This document shows positions 34,546 to 42,819 of a stretch of DNA of 64,000 nucleotides, one piece after another (within the stretch, counting starts at the first letter, position 1; each line of letters begins with the position of its first letter). Under the pieces are notes generated by a model. It worked only from the letters and a program-made list of their open reading frames with translations. It was not told the origin of the DNA and searched no databases. A program made the position numbers and the translations under genes. Source of the stretch: Flexilinea flocculi (GTDB lineage Bacteria > Chloroflexota > Anaerolineae > Anaerolineales > Anaerolineaceae); the NCBI RefSeq assembly GCF_001192795.1, contig NZ_DF968179.1:394311-458310 (forward strand), read 5' to 3'.

Positions 34546-35703
34546 TTATTGCAGATCATTCAAGATGGCGCGGATCAACTGACTGGTAAAAGGTGTCGAC
34601 ATGACCAGTTTGTGCGGGTTCAGTCCCTGATTGGAGAGAAAGGCAACGACCAGTTCACGTTGCGGATCCACTAACAAACCGCATTCAGAAGCGCCGGTAA
34701 GACCGAAGACCTCCGAGCTGAGCGCCTTATAGGCTGCTGCCTGATCATCAGACCACAATTGGAATCCTAACCCGTATTGCAGACGCCCGTCTCGGCTGAT
34801 TGCCTGGGAGTGGGTCATCGCAAATAAAGAATCCGCTTTCAGAAAATCGGATCCGCCCAAAAATGCCTGACCAAAAGCTGCCAGGTCGGATGCTGTGCTG
34901 AAAAGTCCGGCATGGCCGGCAATGCCATTGAAAAAGGCGCTGTTCCTGTCATTGACTTCACCGCGCAGCCATTTGTTGCGCCAGAGAAGATCTTTCGTAG
35001 GCGCAATGCCTTCAACCGGCTGCGGCAGCGGTGCGCTGCTGGAGGATTCCAGCGGACGAAAACCTGTCTCCAACAGATGTAACGGATTGAGGATCAGATC
35101 CTCTATGACAGTTGACAAATTGGTATCGCACAGATTTTCAATTGCCCATCCGAGCAATAAATAACCGATATCCGAATCAACCACATCAGAATCCGGCTCA
35201 TAAACGAACGGCGTGCGCATCACTGCTTCTCTGGCTTGCTGTGGATTTTCAAGCAGAAAGAGTTCCATATTGGAAGGCAGTCCGGCGCTGTGTCTCAGAA
35301 GCTGGCGGAAAGTAATTTTGGATGCGTCGACAGTCTGATAGTGTGGATTTGCATGTTCTGGATATGTTCCGATTGATTTTTCAGAACCGGTGGGCAGGAT
35401 GGGACGTATACCTGAAAATTCAGGACAGAGAGCGCACAGCGGATCATCCAGATGAATTGCCTCCCGATCAACAAGCCGCATCCAGGCCGTAGCAGTAAAA
35501 ACTTTTGTGATCGCTGAAAGGTCAAACAAAGTCAGATTGCTGGCAGGGATAATCTGATCCTGCTGATCGATTTTGCCAAATGATTCCGAGAGGATGACTT
35601 CTCCATACTGCATCAGACAGATTTGTGCAGCCGGCAGCATTTGACTCTCCGCAGCCTGGGTCAATAAGGTTTTTGTAGCTTGAAAGCGATCAATATCCGG
35701 CAT
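34546..35703 (-). CDS. Beta-lactamase/serine-hydrolase-fold protein with altered active-site motifs
   Basis: A 385-residue cytoplasmic-looking protein (no signal peptide) of the class C beta-lactamase/esterase family. The nucleophile motif SxxK is present as SAITK in LFDLSAITKVFTATAWMRLV. The second motif, normally YSN/YSD before GYLLLG, reads VVDSDIGYLLLG, with Asp for the catalytic Tyr. The third, normally K/H-TG, reads FGLTGASECG, without the basic residue. It may be catalytically weak, altered, or a binding protein. ATG 35703 is preferred to a GTG four codons upstream. It converges on cobT; no operon partner is visible. The substrate is unknown. Confidence 0.8.
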   Translation of the reverse strand: MPDIDRFQATKTLLTQAAESQMLPAAQICLMQYGEVILSESFGKIDQQDQIIPASNLTLFDLSAITKVFTATAWMRLVDREAIHLDDPLCALCPEFSGIRPILPTGSEKSIGTYPEHANPHYQTVDASKITFRQLLRHSAGLPSNMELFLLENPQQAREAVMRTPFVYEPDSDVVDSDIGYLLLGWAIENLCDTNLSTVIEDLILNPLHLLETGFRPLESSSSAPLPQPVEGIAPTKDLLWRNKWLRGEVNDRNSAFFNGIAGHAGLFSTASDLAAFGQAFLGGSDFLKADSLFAMTHSQAISRDGRLQYGLGFQLWSDDQAAAYKALSSEVFGLTGASECGLLVDPQRELVVAFLSNQGLNPHKLVMSTPFTSQLIRAILNDLQ

Positions 35704-36583
35704 AAATCCATTCACAGTTGAGAAGCTTATTTTTCGGACTTTCGTTTAATGCTTATTATGTTTTCCAAACGAAAAATGGGCATTCTCGTCCGGTTTGCAT
35801 TTTGAAAGGCTGTTCCGAAATAAAAAGCAAGTACAAATTTCCAGATTTAAGTTAAAAATCAATCCTCGTTCATCCATCGGATCGAACTGGATGCGATAAT
35901 TTCTTTATTCTGAAGCTTAAAATCGTTAATTGAAAGTTAGCATCTGTATAAAAGATTATCGAAAATATCAGAATTTGTCAATTGGTCATAAATCAATTTT
36001 CCATATGACATTTATTCCGAATTAAACAGGATCTTTGGAATGTATACCAGTCAACAATTCGAAATATGAATTAACTTTTCGAATTATTCAAGAAAATTTG
36101 TTGTTCTCAAATTAGTGTCCTGAAATTTCCAGATTTGAGCGTAAAAAGGGACGATTTTCCAAAAAGTGAGAAACGTAGCTATCCTCCTCACAATGACAAT
36201 TTACCATACGAGCCTTCACAGTGGTGAGAATTCTGTCATTGCGAGCCCCGAAGAGGGGCGTGGCAATCTCCCTGCCTCATTATGTAAAGAGTGCCACACG
36301 AAAAGAGATTGCTTTGTCGGGCTGGCGCCCTCCTCGCAATGACAAATTGCCATGTGTGTCTTTCTGAGTATCTCGTATTAGTGCCTTGAAATCTCCAAAT
36401 TTGAGCGTAAAAAGGGATTTTTTTCAAAAAGTGAGAAAATCAGGTTCTAATGGTTTTGCGCTTCGCACAAAGCCATTAGAACATCAAATTTTGTTCATAT
36501 CTCGAATTTCTGTGTCAGAAACCTGCTTTCCTATATGGCATTATAATTTAATCAAGATTTTGGATTGATTTTTGTCAAAAAAT
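35704..36583. other. Long repeat-rich intergenic region
   Basis: No gene is seen. 35704-36040 has nothing recognisable. MITE fragments occur at ~36050-36100 (CAACAATTCGAAATATGAA and CTTTTCGAATTATTC). A CCTGAAATTTCCAGATTTGAGCG motif-bearing fragment lies at ~36118 and again at ~36391 and ~42684. A GTCATTGCGAG-family unit spans ~36235-36345. A MITE-type hairpin (TTCTAATGGTTTTGCGC with a near-complementary arm) lies at 36451-36486, ending CTCGAATTTCTG. Confidence 0.65.
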
Positions 36584-36706
36584 CAGCAATTCTAAATATG
36601 GAAAGGAATAATTGTTGATGTGTTGTTTTTGCACGAAGCGCAAAAACAACACATCAACACGATCTCCCTTTTTTCTCAAGAGGCTTTTCCAAATTTCGAA
36701 ATATTT
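36584..36706. mobile_element. MITE with near-perfect 9-bp target duplication
   Basis: The left end is CAGCAATTCTAAATATGG and the right arm ends CCAAATTTCGAAATATTT. Flanks are TCAAAAAAT (36575-36583) and TCAGAAAAT (36707-36715), 8 of 9 identical. The core hairpin TTGATGTGTTGTTTTTGC pairs with GCAAAAACAACACATCAA allowing for one base. Confidence 0.85.
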
Positions 36707-36812
36707 TCAGAAAATGAAAGGATAACGCATCACAGCAATTGATAAAGGCACAAGTGAATTACTGAACAGCTATAGCAATTGCTGAAAATTGGTTTATAAA
36801 CGTAAAAAGTAT

Positions 36813-38123
36813 ATGGAGCCTGGCAGTAGTACCCCATTGGTTTTGAATACGATCCACCTTAGCATTCTGATCGTATTATTGTTTTTTAATATCCTGCTTT
36901 CATTGGTATTTTCCGCCTATAAAGCATCCAGAGACCTGGATATCTTTATCTCGATGGATGAGAAGAAAGCCCGGAAAACATTAGCTTTCCGGTTGCTGGA
37001 AATCCCGGAATTGATCGAAGTTCTCAGAATTTCCTCCCGCATCAGCAGTCTTTCGCTGTCTGTCCTGACGGCTGTTTTTCTCGTGCAGGCCTATGGTTGG
37101 AGCTTGTCTGCATGGATCTGGCTCCTGATTGCCATCCTGTTTGCATTGGTGATTCAGCTTATGGAGGCTGCCGCAGCCGGGCTTGTCTCCCGTCATCCGG
37201 CAGGCTGGGCGATCCGAATGGCAGGGTTTTGCCGGATGATCTATCATATCCATCATCCGCTATATATGCTTTACAAAATATTTTCACCCGCACGGAAAAA
37301 TTATTCGCAGCAAATCAATGAAGTGGAAACGCATCTGCGGGACTGGGTTGAAAATGTCCCCGAAAATGCAGTTTTGAAAAAAGAAGAACGGAAAATGATG
37401 CGCTCGATTCTCCATTTCAGTGATACGCTGATTCGGGAAATTATGATCCCACGGGTGGACATGACTGCCATTGATGTCGATTCCAGTTTGGATGAGGCTG
37501 CAAGGATTGTGTTGGATTCGGGTCATTCCCGCTTGCCGGTCTATGAGGATGAGATTGATAATATCATCGGAGTGTTGTATGCGAAGGATCTGCTAAAAAT
37601 TTATTTAGAGCAGGGTGATGACAAATCGACCGGATTGCGCTCATTTTTACGCCCTCCGTTGTTTGTTCCGGAAGCGAAGAAGGCGGGAGAATTGCTGAAT
37701 GAAATGCAAATTTCAGGGACGCATATGGTGGTTGTGGTGGATGAATATGGCGGGACAGCCGGTATTGTCTCGATGGAAGATATCGTGGAAGAAATTGTCG
37801 GGGAAATCCGTGATGAATACGACGAAAGCGAGGAACAGCTTTGCAACGAAGTCGGACCCGATCAGTATTCATTTTTAGGCAGAATTGATCTGGATGATGT
37901 CAATGAGTATCTGGGCACACATCTGACGAAAGAGACAGCGGATACATTGGCTGGCTATCTGTATTCGAAAATTGGCAAAGTGCCAGCCGGTGATGAGAGC
38001 TTTCCAGTGGAAGGTTGGCTGTTTCGCATTGAAGAACTTTCCGGGAATCGGATCCGCCGCGTGTTTGTTGAAAGAGCAGTCGATAATGATTTGGAGGAAG
38101 AAGAGGAATATGGAACTGACTAA
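36813..38123 (+). CDS. CNNM/CorC-type hemolysin family protein (DUF21-CBS-CorC_HlyC)
   Basis: A 436-residue protein. N-terminal membrane domain (DUF21/CNNM, ~10-150) has three or four helices. A linker with IREIMIPRVDMTAID begins a CBS pair (~195-320), which includes HSRLPVYEDEIDNIIGVLYAKDLL and GTHMVVVVDEYGGTAGIVSMEDIVEEIVGEIRDEYD. A C-terminal CorC_HlyC domain (~335-425) has DTLAGYLYSKIGKVPAGDE. Members are linked to magnesium or cobalt transport or efflux; the 'hemolysin' name is historical. The start is uncertain: ATG 36813 is used, and an in-frame TTG at 36789 is possible. Its end overlaps cdd by 14 bp, forming an operon with cdd and recO. Confidence 0.86.
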   Translation: MEPGSSTPLVLNTIHLSILIVLLFFNILLSLVFSAYKASRDLDIFISMDEKKARKTLAFRLLEIPELIEVLRISSRISSLSLSVLTAVFLVQAYGWSLSAWIWLLIAILFALVIQLMEAAAAGLVSRHPAGWAIRMAGFCRMIYHIHHPLYMLYKIFSPARKNYSQQINEVETHLRDWVENVPENAVLKKEERKMMRSILHFSDTLIREIMIPRVDMTAIDVDSSLDEAARIVLDSGHSRLPVYEDEIDNIIGVLYAKDLLKIYLEQGDDKSTGLRSFLRPPLFVPEAKKAGELLNEMQISGTHMVVVVDEYGGTAGIVSMEDIVEEIVGEIRDEYDESEEQLCNEVGPDQYSFLGRIDLDDVNEYLGTHLTKETADTLAGYLYSKIGKVPAGDESFPVEGWLFRIEELSGNRIRRVFVERAVDNDLEEEEEYGTD

Positions 38124-38514
38124 AGAAGAAGAGCAGAAATTAATTCAGGAAGCAATGCAGATCCGGAAGAACGCTTATGCGCCCTATTCGAACTATCAGG
38201 TGGGCGCAGCGCTGATGACAGAGGACGGAAAAATCTTTACTGGTGTCAATGTTGAGAATTCTTCTTATCCGATCTCCATGTGTGCAGAACGAAGCGCAAT
38301 TTTTACCGCAGTCGGTGCTGGCGAAAAACGGTTTAAAGCGATTGCCATTGCGACCATCAATGGAGGCCCTCCCTGCGGTGGATGCCGTCAGGTCATGTCA
38401 GAATTTTCCCCTGATATGATCGTGATTACAGTAGATGAAACGGGTAAAATCTGTATGCGTGGACCGGTTCATGAGATTTTGCCGGGAGCGTTCGGTCCCA
38501 AAAACCTGGAATAA
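38110..38514 (+). CDS. cdd: Cytidine deaminase
   Basis: A 134-residue homotetrameric-type cytidine deaminase of normal length. NAYAPYSNYQVGAA is the N-terminal signature. Zinc ligands are Cys58 in MCAERSA and Cys89/Cys92 in PPCGGCRQ, and Glu60 is the proton shuttle. It deaminates cytidine and deoxycytidine in pyrimidine salvage. ATG 38110 is chosen over an upstream frame: MELTKEEE fits the family and GAGG lies just before it. It overlaps the corC-like gene and precedes recO by 9 bp. Confidence 0.94.
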   Translation: MELTKEEEQKLIQEAMQIRKNAYAPYSNYQVGAALMTEDGKIFTGVNVENSSYPISMCAERSAIFTAVGAGEKRFKAIAIATINGGPPCGGCRQVMSEFSPDMIVITVDETGKICMRGPVHEILPGAFGPKNLE

Positions 38515-38523
38515 TCATTCAAC

Positions 38524-39285
38524 GTGGAACGATCGATCCGAGTGCAGGCACTCGTGCTGCATCATACAAATTATGGCGAAGCAGACCGTTTTCTGCGATT
38601 ATTAACCGCAGAACGCGGAAAAATATCTGCACTGGCACGCGGTGTGCGGCGCATGAATTCGCGTAAAGCCGGTCATCTGGAACCGTTCACTCTGATCTCT
38701 GCACAACTTTCCAAAGGTCACGGGACCGAATGGATTGTGGATCAGGTTTCAACGTTGGAGGCTTTTCCATCAATGACGGAAGTTTTGGACCGGACGATTC
38801 AGGGGTCTTATGTGACGGAATTGGCAGATCGGTTCACTGTCGAAGAAATCGAAAACCGGCAGCTTTTCCGTCTGACACTCGAGACAATACGGCGTATTGC
38901 AAGCATGGATGATCCATTTATTGCAATACGTTTTTTTGATTTACGGCTTTTGGATCTGGCTGGATATCGGCCACAGCTCCAGCAATGCGTGATTTGCGGA
39001 AAACCAGTAGAACCGGTCAACCAATACTTTTCAGCTGTTTTGGGTGGGATTGTATGTCCATCCTGCAGCAGCAGTCAGCTTTACATTCGGCCGATCACTG
39101 TTCGTACCTTGAAATTTCTGCGTTATTATCAGAACCATAATTTTCAGGATGCTGCTGCTGCCGGATGGCCGCAGGATATTCGATCGGAAGGAGAAGAAAT
39201 TCTGACGCAGTATATCGCGTTTATGCTGGAGCGGAAAATTAACAGCCAGGAGTTTCTGTCTCACTTGCGTGATGAAAAAATTTGA
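38524..39285 (+). CDS. recO: DNA repair protein RecO
   Basis: A 253-residue full-length RecO. An N-terminal OB fold (VQALVLHHTNYGEADRFLRLLT, RGKISALARGVRRMNSRKAGHLEPF) is followed by a helical domain and a zinc-ribbon-like CVICGKP...GGIVCPSC at ~156-181. RecO helps RecR load RecA on SSB-coated gaps and anneals ssDNA. It starts at GTG 38524. It is the third gene of the corC-cdd-recO operon; cdd/recO linkage is common in bacteria. A degenerate MITE right arm ending TTCGAGTTATTG follows the stop. Confidence 0.92.
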   Translation: MERSIRVQALVLHHTNYGEADRFLRLLTAERGKISALARGVRRMNSRKAGHLEPFTLISAQLSKGHGTEWIVDQVSTLEAFPSMTEVLDRTIQGSYVTELADRFTVEEIENRQLFRLTLETIRRIASMDDPFIAIRFFDLRLLDLAGYRPQLQQCVICGKPVEPVNQYFSAVLGGIVCPSCSSSQLYIRPITVRTLKFLRYYQNHNFQDAAAAGWPQDIRSEGEEILTQYIAFMLERKINSQEFLSHLRDEKI

Positions 39286-39348
39286 ATCTACTTGCCCCTG
39301 TTTTCTCAAAAGGGTTTTCCAAAATTCGAGTTATTGGGATGAAACATG

Positions 39349-39880
39349 TCATTGCGAGCCCTGCAAGGGCGTGGCAATCTCCTAAACAATGTGCAAAGTG
39401 AGCCACACGAAACAAGATTGCTTCGTCGGGCTGACGCCCTCCTCGCAATGACATATCAGTAATAAGTGGTGATATATACGAAATGAATTGATAAGCAGTC
39501 AAATGGAAGGGATGAAACCTGTCATTGTGAGTCTCATATGGACTTATTTGTCATTGCGAGCCCTGCAAGGGCGTGGCAATCTCCTAAACAATGTGCAAAG
39601 TGTGCCACACAAAACAAGATTGCTTTGTCGGGCTGACGCCCTCCTCGCAATGACAAATCAGTAATAAATGGTGATATATACGAAATGAATTGATAAGCAG
39701 TCAAATGGAAGTGATGAAACCTGTCATTGTGAGTCCCGTATGGACTTATTTGTCATTGCGAGCCCTGCAAGGGCGTGGCAATCTCCTAAACAATGTGCAA
39801 AGTGTGCCACACAAAACAAGATTGCTTTGTCGGGCTGACGCCCTCCTCGCAATGACATATCAATTTATGAATCATTCATC
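39349..39880. repeat. 202-bp tandem repeat containing GTCATTGCGAG units
   Basis: TCATTGCGAGCCCTGCAAGG recurs at 39349, 39551 and 39753, exactly 202 bp apart. Each period holds a ~120-bp interspersed repeat plus a ~80-bp linker (AGTAATAA..TGGTGATATATACG..., GATAAGCAGTCAAATGGAAG). The third copy is truncated. No gene is encoded. Confidence 0.92.
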
Positions 39881-39975
39881 AAATCTTTGGCGCAAAGCGC
39901 AAAAACGCCACAAATCCAATTTATTTCTTTGTATTTCTAATTGTTGATTTTTTATTTTGCTGAGTTTGATCTGAG

Positions 39976-39981
39976 TATAAT
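39976..39981 (+). promoter_or_regulatory. Possible -10 element for the GH94 gene
   Basis: TATAAT 40 bp upstream of ATG 40022. No well-spaced -35 box is visible, so this is tentative. Confidence 0.35.
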
Positions 39982-40021
39982 AAAAAAATATCGGTACAAT
40001 TTTCCTTCGGTGAGGTCTTCT

Positions 40022-42466
40022 ATGCAATATGGATATTTTGATGATGAGCACTGTGAATATGTGATAACCCGTCCGGATACGCCGCTTCCGTGGATCAATT
40101 ATCTCGGATCAGAGGATTACTTTGGTTTAATTTCAAATACTGCCGGCGGTTATTCTTTTTACCGTGATGCGAGACTGCGCCGGATTACGCGTTACCGTTA
40201 CAACAATGTACCGCTGGACACCGGCGGTCGATATCTTTATGTCCGTGATGATCATAGCGGAACCTTCTGGTCTCCGACATGGCAGCCGGTGATGACGGAT
40301 TTAAAAAACTATACATGCCGACATGGCCTTGGATACACGACGATTGCTTCCGAAAAAGAGGATATTCAAACACAAGTCCGCTATTTTGTTCCATTGGGAC
40401 AAAATCTGGAAATTTGGGATGCCAGATGTACCAATCTTCGTACTACAAAAGCTGAACTTTCCCTTTTTTCCTCCATCGAATTTTGCCTGTGGGATGCGCA
40501 GGACGACGCGACAAATTTCCAGCGCAATTACAATATCGCGGAAGTTGAGGTCGAAGGCAGTACCATTTATCATAAAACGGAATATCGCGAACGCCGCAAC
40601 CATTTTGCATTTTTTTCCTGTTCCGAGCCCTTGACAGGGTTTGACACGCTTCGCGAAAGCTTTCTCGGACCTTACCGTGGCTGGAATCAGCCTCAGGTGG
40701 TTGCTGAAGGAAAGTCGCGCAATTCCGAAGCGCATGCCTGGCAGCCCATGGGTTCGCATCATGTGCAGTTTGTTCTGGAACCGGGGGAGACAAAGCGCAT
40801 CCTCTTTATTCTCGGGTATCATGAAAATCCTGTTGATCAAAAATTTACTGCGCCGGGATCTAATATCATCAATAAAAAATCGGTGTATCCGATCATTCAG
40901 ACCTGGCTGAATCCGAACAATGTGGATCATGCTTTCGAAAAACTGCGCCAGCGGTGGTCAGAATTGCTGAGCATCTTTCAAGTCGATACTCCTGATCTGC
41001 ACGTCAACCGTATGGTCAATATCTGGAATGCATATCAATGCATGGTCACGTTCAACTTGTCGCGCTCAGCCTCCTATTTTGAAAGTGGAATCGGACGTGG
41101 TATGGGATTCCGCGATTCCAACCAGGATTTACTGGGCTTTATGCACATGATTCCAGAGCGAGGGCGTCAGCGGCTGCTGGACCTTGCAGCCACGCAGATG
41201 GAAAATGGCGGGGCTTATCATCAATATCAGCCGCTCACCAAACGCGGAAACAACGATATCGGCTCTGATTTCAACGATGATCCGTTGTGGCTGGTTTTAG
41301 CTGCATCGGCTTACTTACGCGAAACGGGCGATCTCAGTTTTCTTGAAGAGATGGTTCCCTATGATAACCGTCCCGGCAGCGAAAAACCACTGTTGGATCA
41401 TCTGCGGCGTAGTATCCGTTATACGTTGGATCGGCTTGGAGTGCACGGACTGCCGCTGATCGGCCGTGCGGATTGGAATGATTGCCTGAATTTAAATTGT
41501 TTTTCCGATACACCAGGGCAGTCATTTCAAACCACCACGAACCGTGAAGGGAAGAATGCGGAATCCGTGTTTATAGCCGGGCAGTTTGTTCTGGCTGCAC
41601 GTGAAATGGCAGATATGGTGGAATTAATCGGACTCAGTGATGAAGCGGAAGAATATCGCAGCCGTGCAGCAGCAATGATGAAAACAGTCGAAAATGAAGG
41701 GTGGGACGGTCAATGGTTCCTCCGAGCATATGATGATTTTGGAAAGCCTGTCGGATCCAAGGATTGCAAAGAAGGCAAGATCTTCCTCGAACCGCAGGGC
41801 ATGTGCGTGATGGCAGGCATCGGCCTCGAAAATGGATATGCCAAAAGCGCGTTGGATTCGTTGAATCGTTATTGTGCCGGAGATCATGGCATTGCACTGT
41901 TATGGCCGGGGTTCCAGCAATATTATCTGCATCTGGGAGAGATTTCTTCCTACTGTGCCGGCTATAAAGAAAATGCGTCTGTTTTCTGCCATGCCAATCC
42001 TTGGGCGATGATTGCTGAAACCAAAGTCGGAAACGGAGATCGCGCTTTCGATTATTATCTGCGAATCTGCCCTTCCGTGCGGGAAGCGATCAGCGAAATT
42101 CACCGCAGTGAGCCGTATGTCTATGCCCAGACGATTGCTGGACCGGAATCTCCGGATTCCGGGGAAGCCAAGAACTCCTGGCTTACTGGTTCGGCAGCCT
42201 GGAATTTTGTAGCAATCACCCAATATATTTTGGGCATCCGTCCTGAATTGAATGGATTGCGAATTCAGCCGGTTATCCCACAGCATTGGGAAGGTTTTTC
42301 TGCGGAACGGGTGTTCCGGGGTGTATGTTTTCACATTGACGTGCAGCGAAAAGGAAATGGCAATACTTGTGTTCTGTTTGTCGATGGCAAAAAAATCCAA
42401 GGAAATATTGTTCCGCTTCCGGAAGAGGGTGTGAAAAGTATTTCTGTTCTTGTGGAGATTTATTAA
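40022..42466 (+). CDS. GH94 glycoside phosphorylase, cellobiose phosphorylase-like
   Basis: An 814-residue protein, the usual length of GH94 cellobiose phosphorylases. MQYGYFDDEHCEYVITRPDTPLPWINYLGSE is the typical start; the GAGG 8 nt before ATG 40022 supports it over a start 27 codons upstream. FESGIGRGMGFRDSNQDLLGF, MENGGAYHQYQPLTKRGNNDIGSDFNDDPLWL and RADWNDCLNLNCF (~482-494, holding the catalytic Asp) are cellobiose-phosphorylase signatures. It would cleave cellobiose with phosphate to glucose-1-phosphate and glucose in the cytoplasm, saving ATP. There is no signal peptide. It is monocistronic here, with no sugar transporter nearby. Chitobiose or cellodextrin specificity cannot be fully excluded. 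Confidence 0.88.
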   Translation: MQYGYFDDEHCEYVITRPDTPLPWINYLGSEDYFGLISNTAGGYSFYRDARLRRITRYRYNNVPLDTGGRYLYVRDDHSGTFWSPTWQPVMTDLKNYTCRHGLGYTTIASEKEDIQTQVRYFVPLGQNLEIWDARCTNLRTTKAELSLFSSIEFCLWDAQDDATNFQRNYNIAEVEVEGSTIYHKTEYRERRNHFAFFSCSEPLTGFDTLRESFLGPYRGWNQPQVVAEGKSRNSEAHAWQPMGSHHVQFVLEPGETKRILFILGYHENPVDQKFTAPGSNIINKKSVYPIIQTWLNPNNVDHAFEKLRQRWSELLSIFQVDTPDLHVNRMVNIWNAYQCMVTFNLSRSASYFESGIGRGMGFRDSNQDLLGFMHMIPERGRQRLLDLAATQMENGGAYHQYQPLTKRGNNDIGSDFNDDPLWLVLAASAYLRETGDLSFLEEMVPYDNRPGSEKPLLDHLRRSIRYTLDRLGVHGLPLIGRADWNDCLNLNCFSDTPGQSFQTTTNREGKNAESVFIAGQFVLAAREMADMVELIGLSDEAEEYRSRAAAMMKTVENEGWDGQWFLRAYDDFGKPVGSKDCKEGKIFLEPQGMCVMAGIGLENGYAKSALDSLNRYCAGDHGIALLWPGFQQYYLHLGEISSYCAGYKENASVFCHANPWAMIAETKVGNGDRAFDYYLRICPSVREAISEIHRSEPYVYAQTIAGPESPDSGEAKNSWLTGSAAWNFVAITQYILGIRPELNGLRIQPVIPQHWEGFSAERVFRGVCFHIDVQRKGNGNTCVLFVDGKKIQGNIVPLPEEGVKSISVLVEIY

Positions 42467-42521
42467 TTCTGCCTGGACGCTGAAAAAATGTTTTTCTACA
42501 TAAAAAATGACAGACTACACA

Positions 42522-42763
42522 TAATTTGTCATTGCGAACCTTGTAAGCCCCGTAGGAGCACGGCAAACTCCACGTTCCATTAAATAAAGGGCGCCACACG
42601 AAAAGAGATTGCTTTGTCGGGCTGGCGCCTTCCTCGCAATGACAATTTAACTTGTGCGAACCCCAGAGTATCTCGAATTCGTATCCTGAAATCACCAAAT
42701 TTGAGCGAAAATTGGACTTTTTTTCAAAAAGCGAGTAACTCTGAATCCATATTTCGAATGGCT
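42522..42763. repeat. Interspersed repeats after the GH94 gene
   Basis: One GTCATTGCGAA unit (~42528-42643) is followed by CCTGAAATCACCAAATTTGA and a MITE right end ATATTTCGAATGGCTG at ~42750-42763. No gene is present. Confidence 0.75.
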
Positions 42764-42767
42764 GATA

Positions 42768-42801
42768 AAAAAACCGTGCAGTTTATGGCTGCACGGTTTT
42801 T
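42768..42801 (-). terminator. Terminator of the solute-binding protein gene
   Basis: The stem AAAACCGTGCA/TGCACGGTTTT has a 9-nt loop and on the minus strand is followed by T-runs. It lies ~20 bp after the stop codon. Confidence 0.9.
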
Positions 42802-42819
42802 GATTGGTATAGTATGATG

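Noticed and set aside
37972-38109. Extended start for cytidine deaminase
   Set aside because: The extension overlaps the corC-like gene and lacks family similarity; ATG 38110 gives the normal length.
39275-39344. MITE overlapping the recO stop codon
   Set aside because: A right end (TTCGAGTTATTG) is clear, but the left end lacks the first bases of the terminal repeat and the flanking match is weak, so a second stop-codon capture is not claimed.
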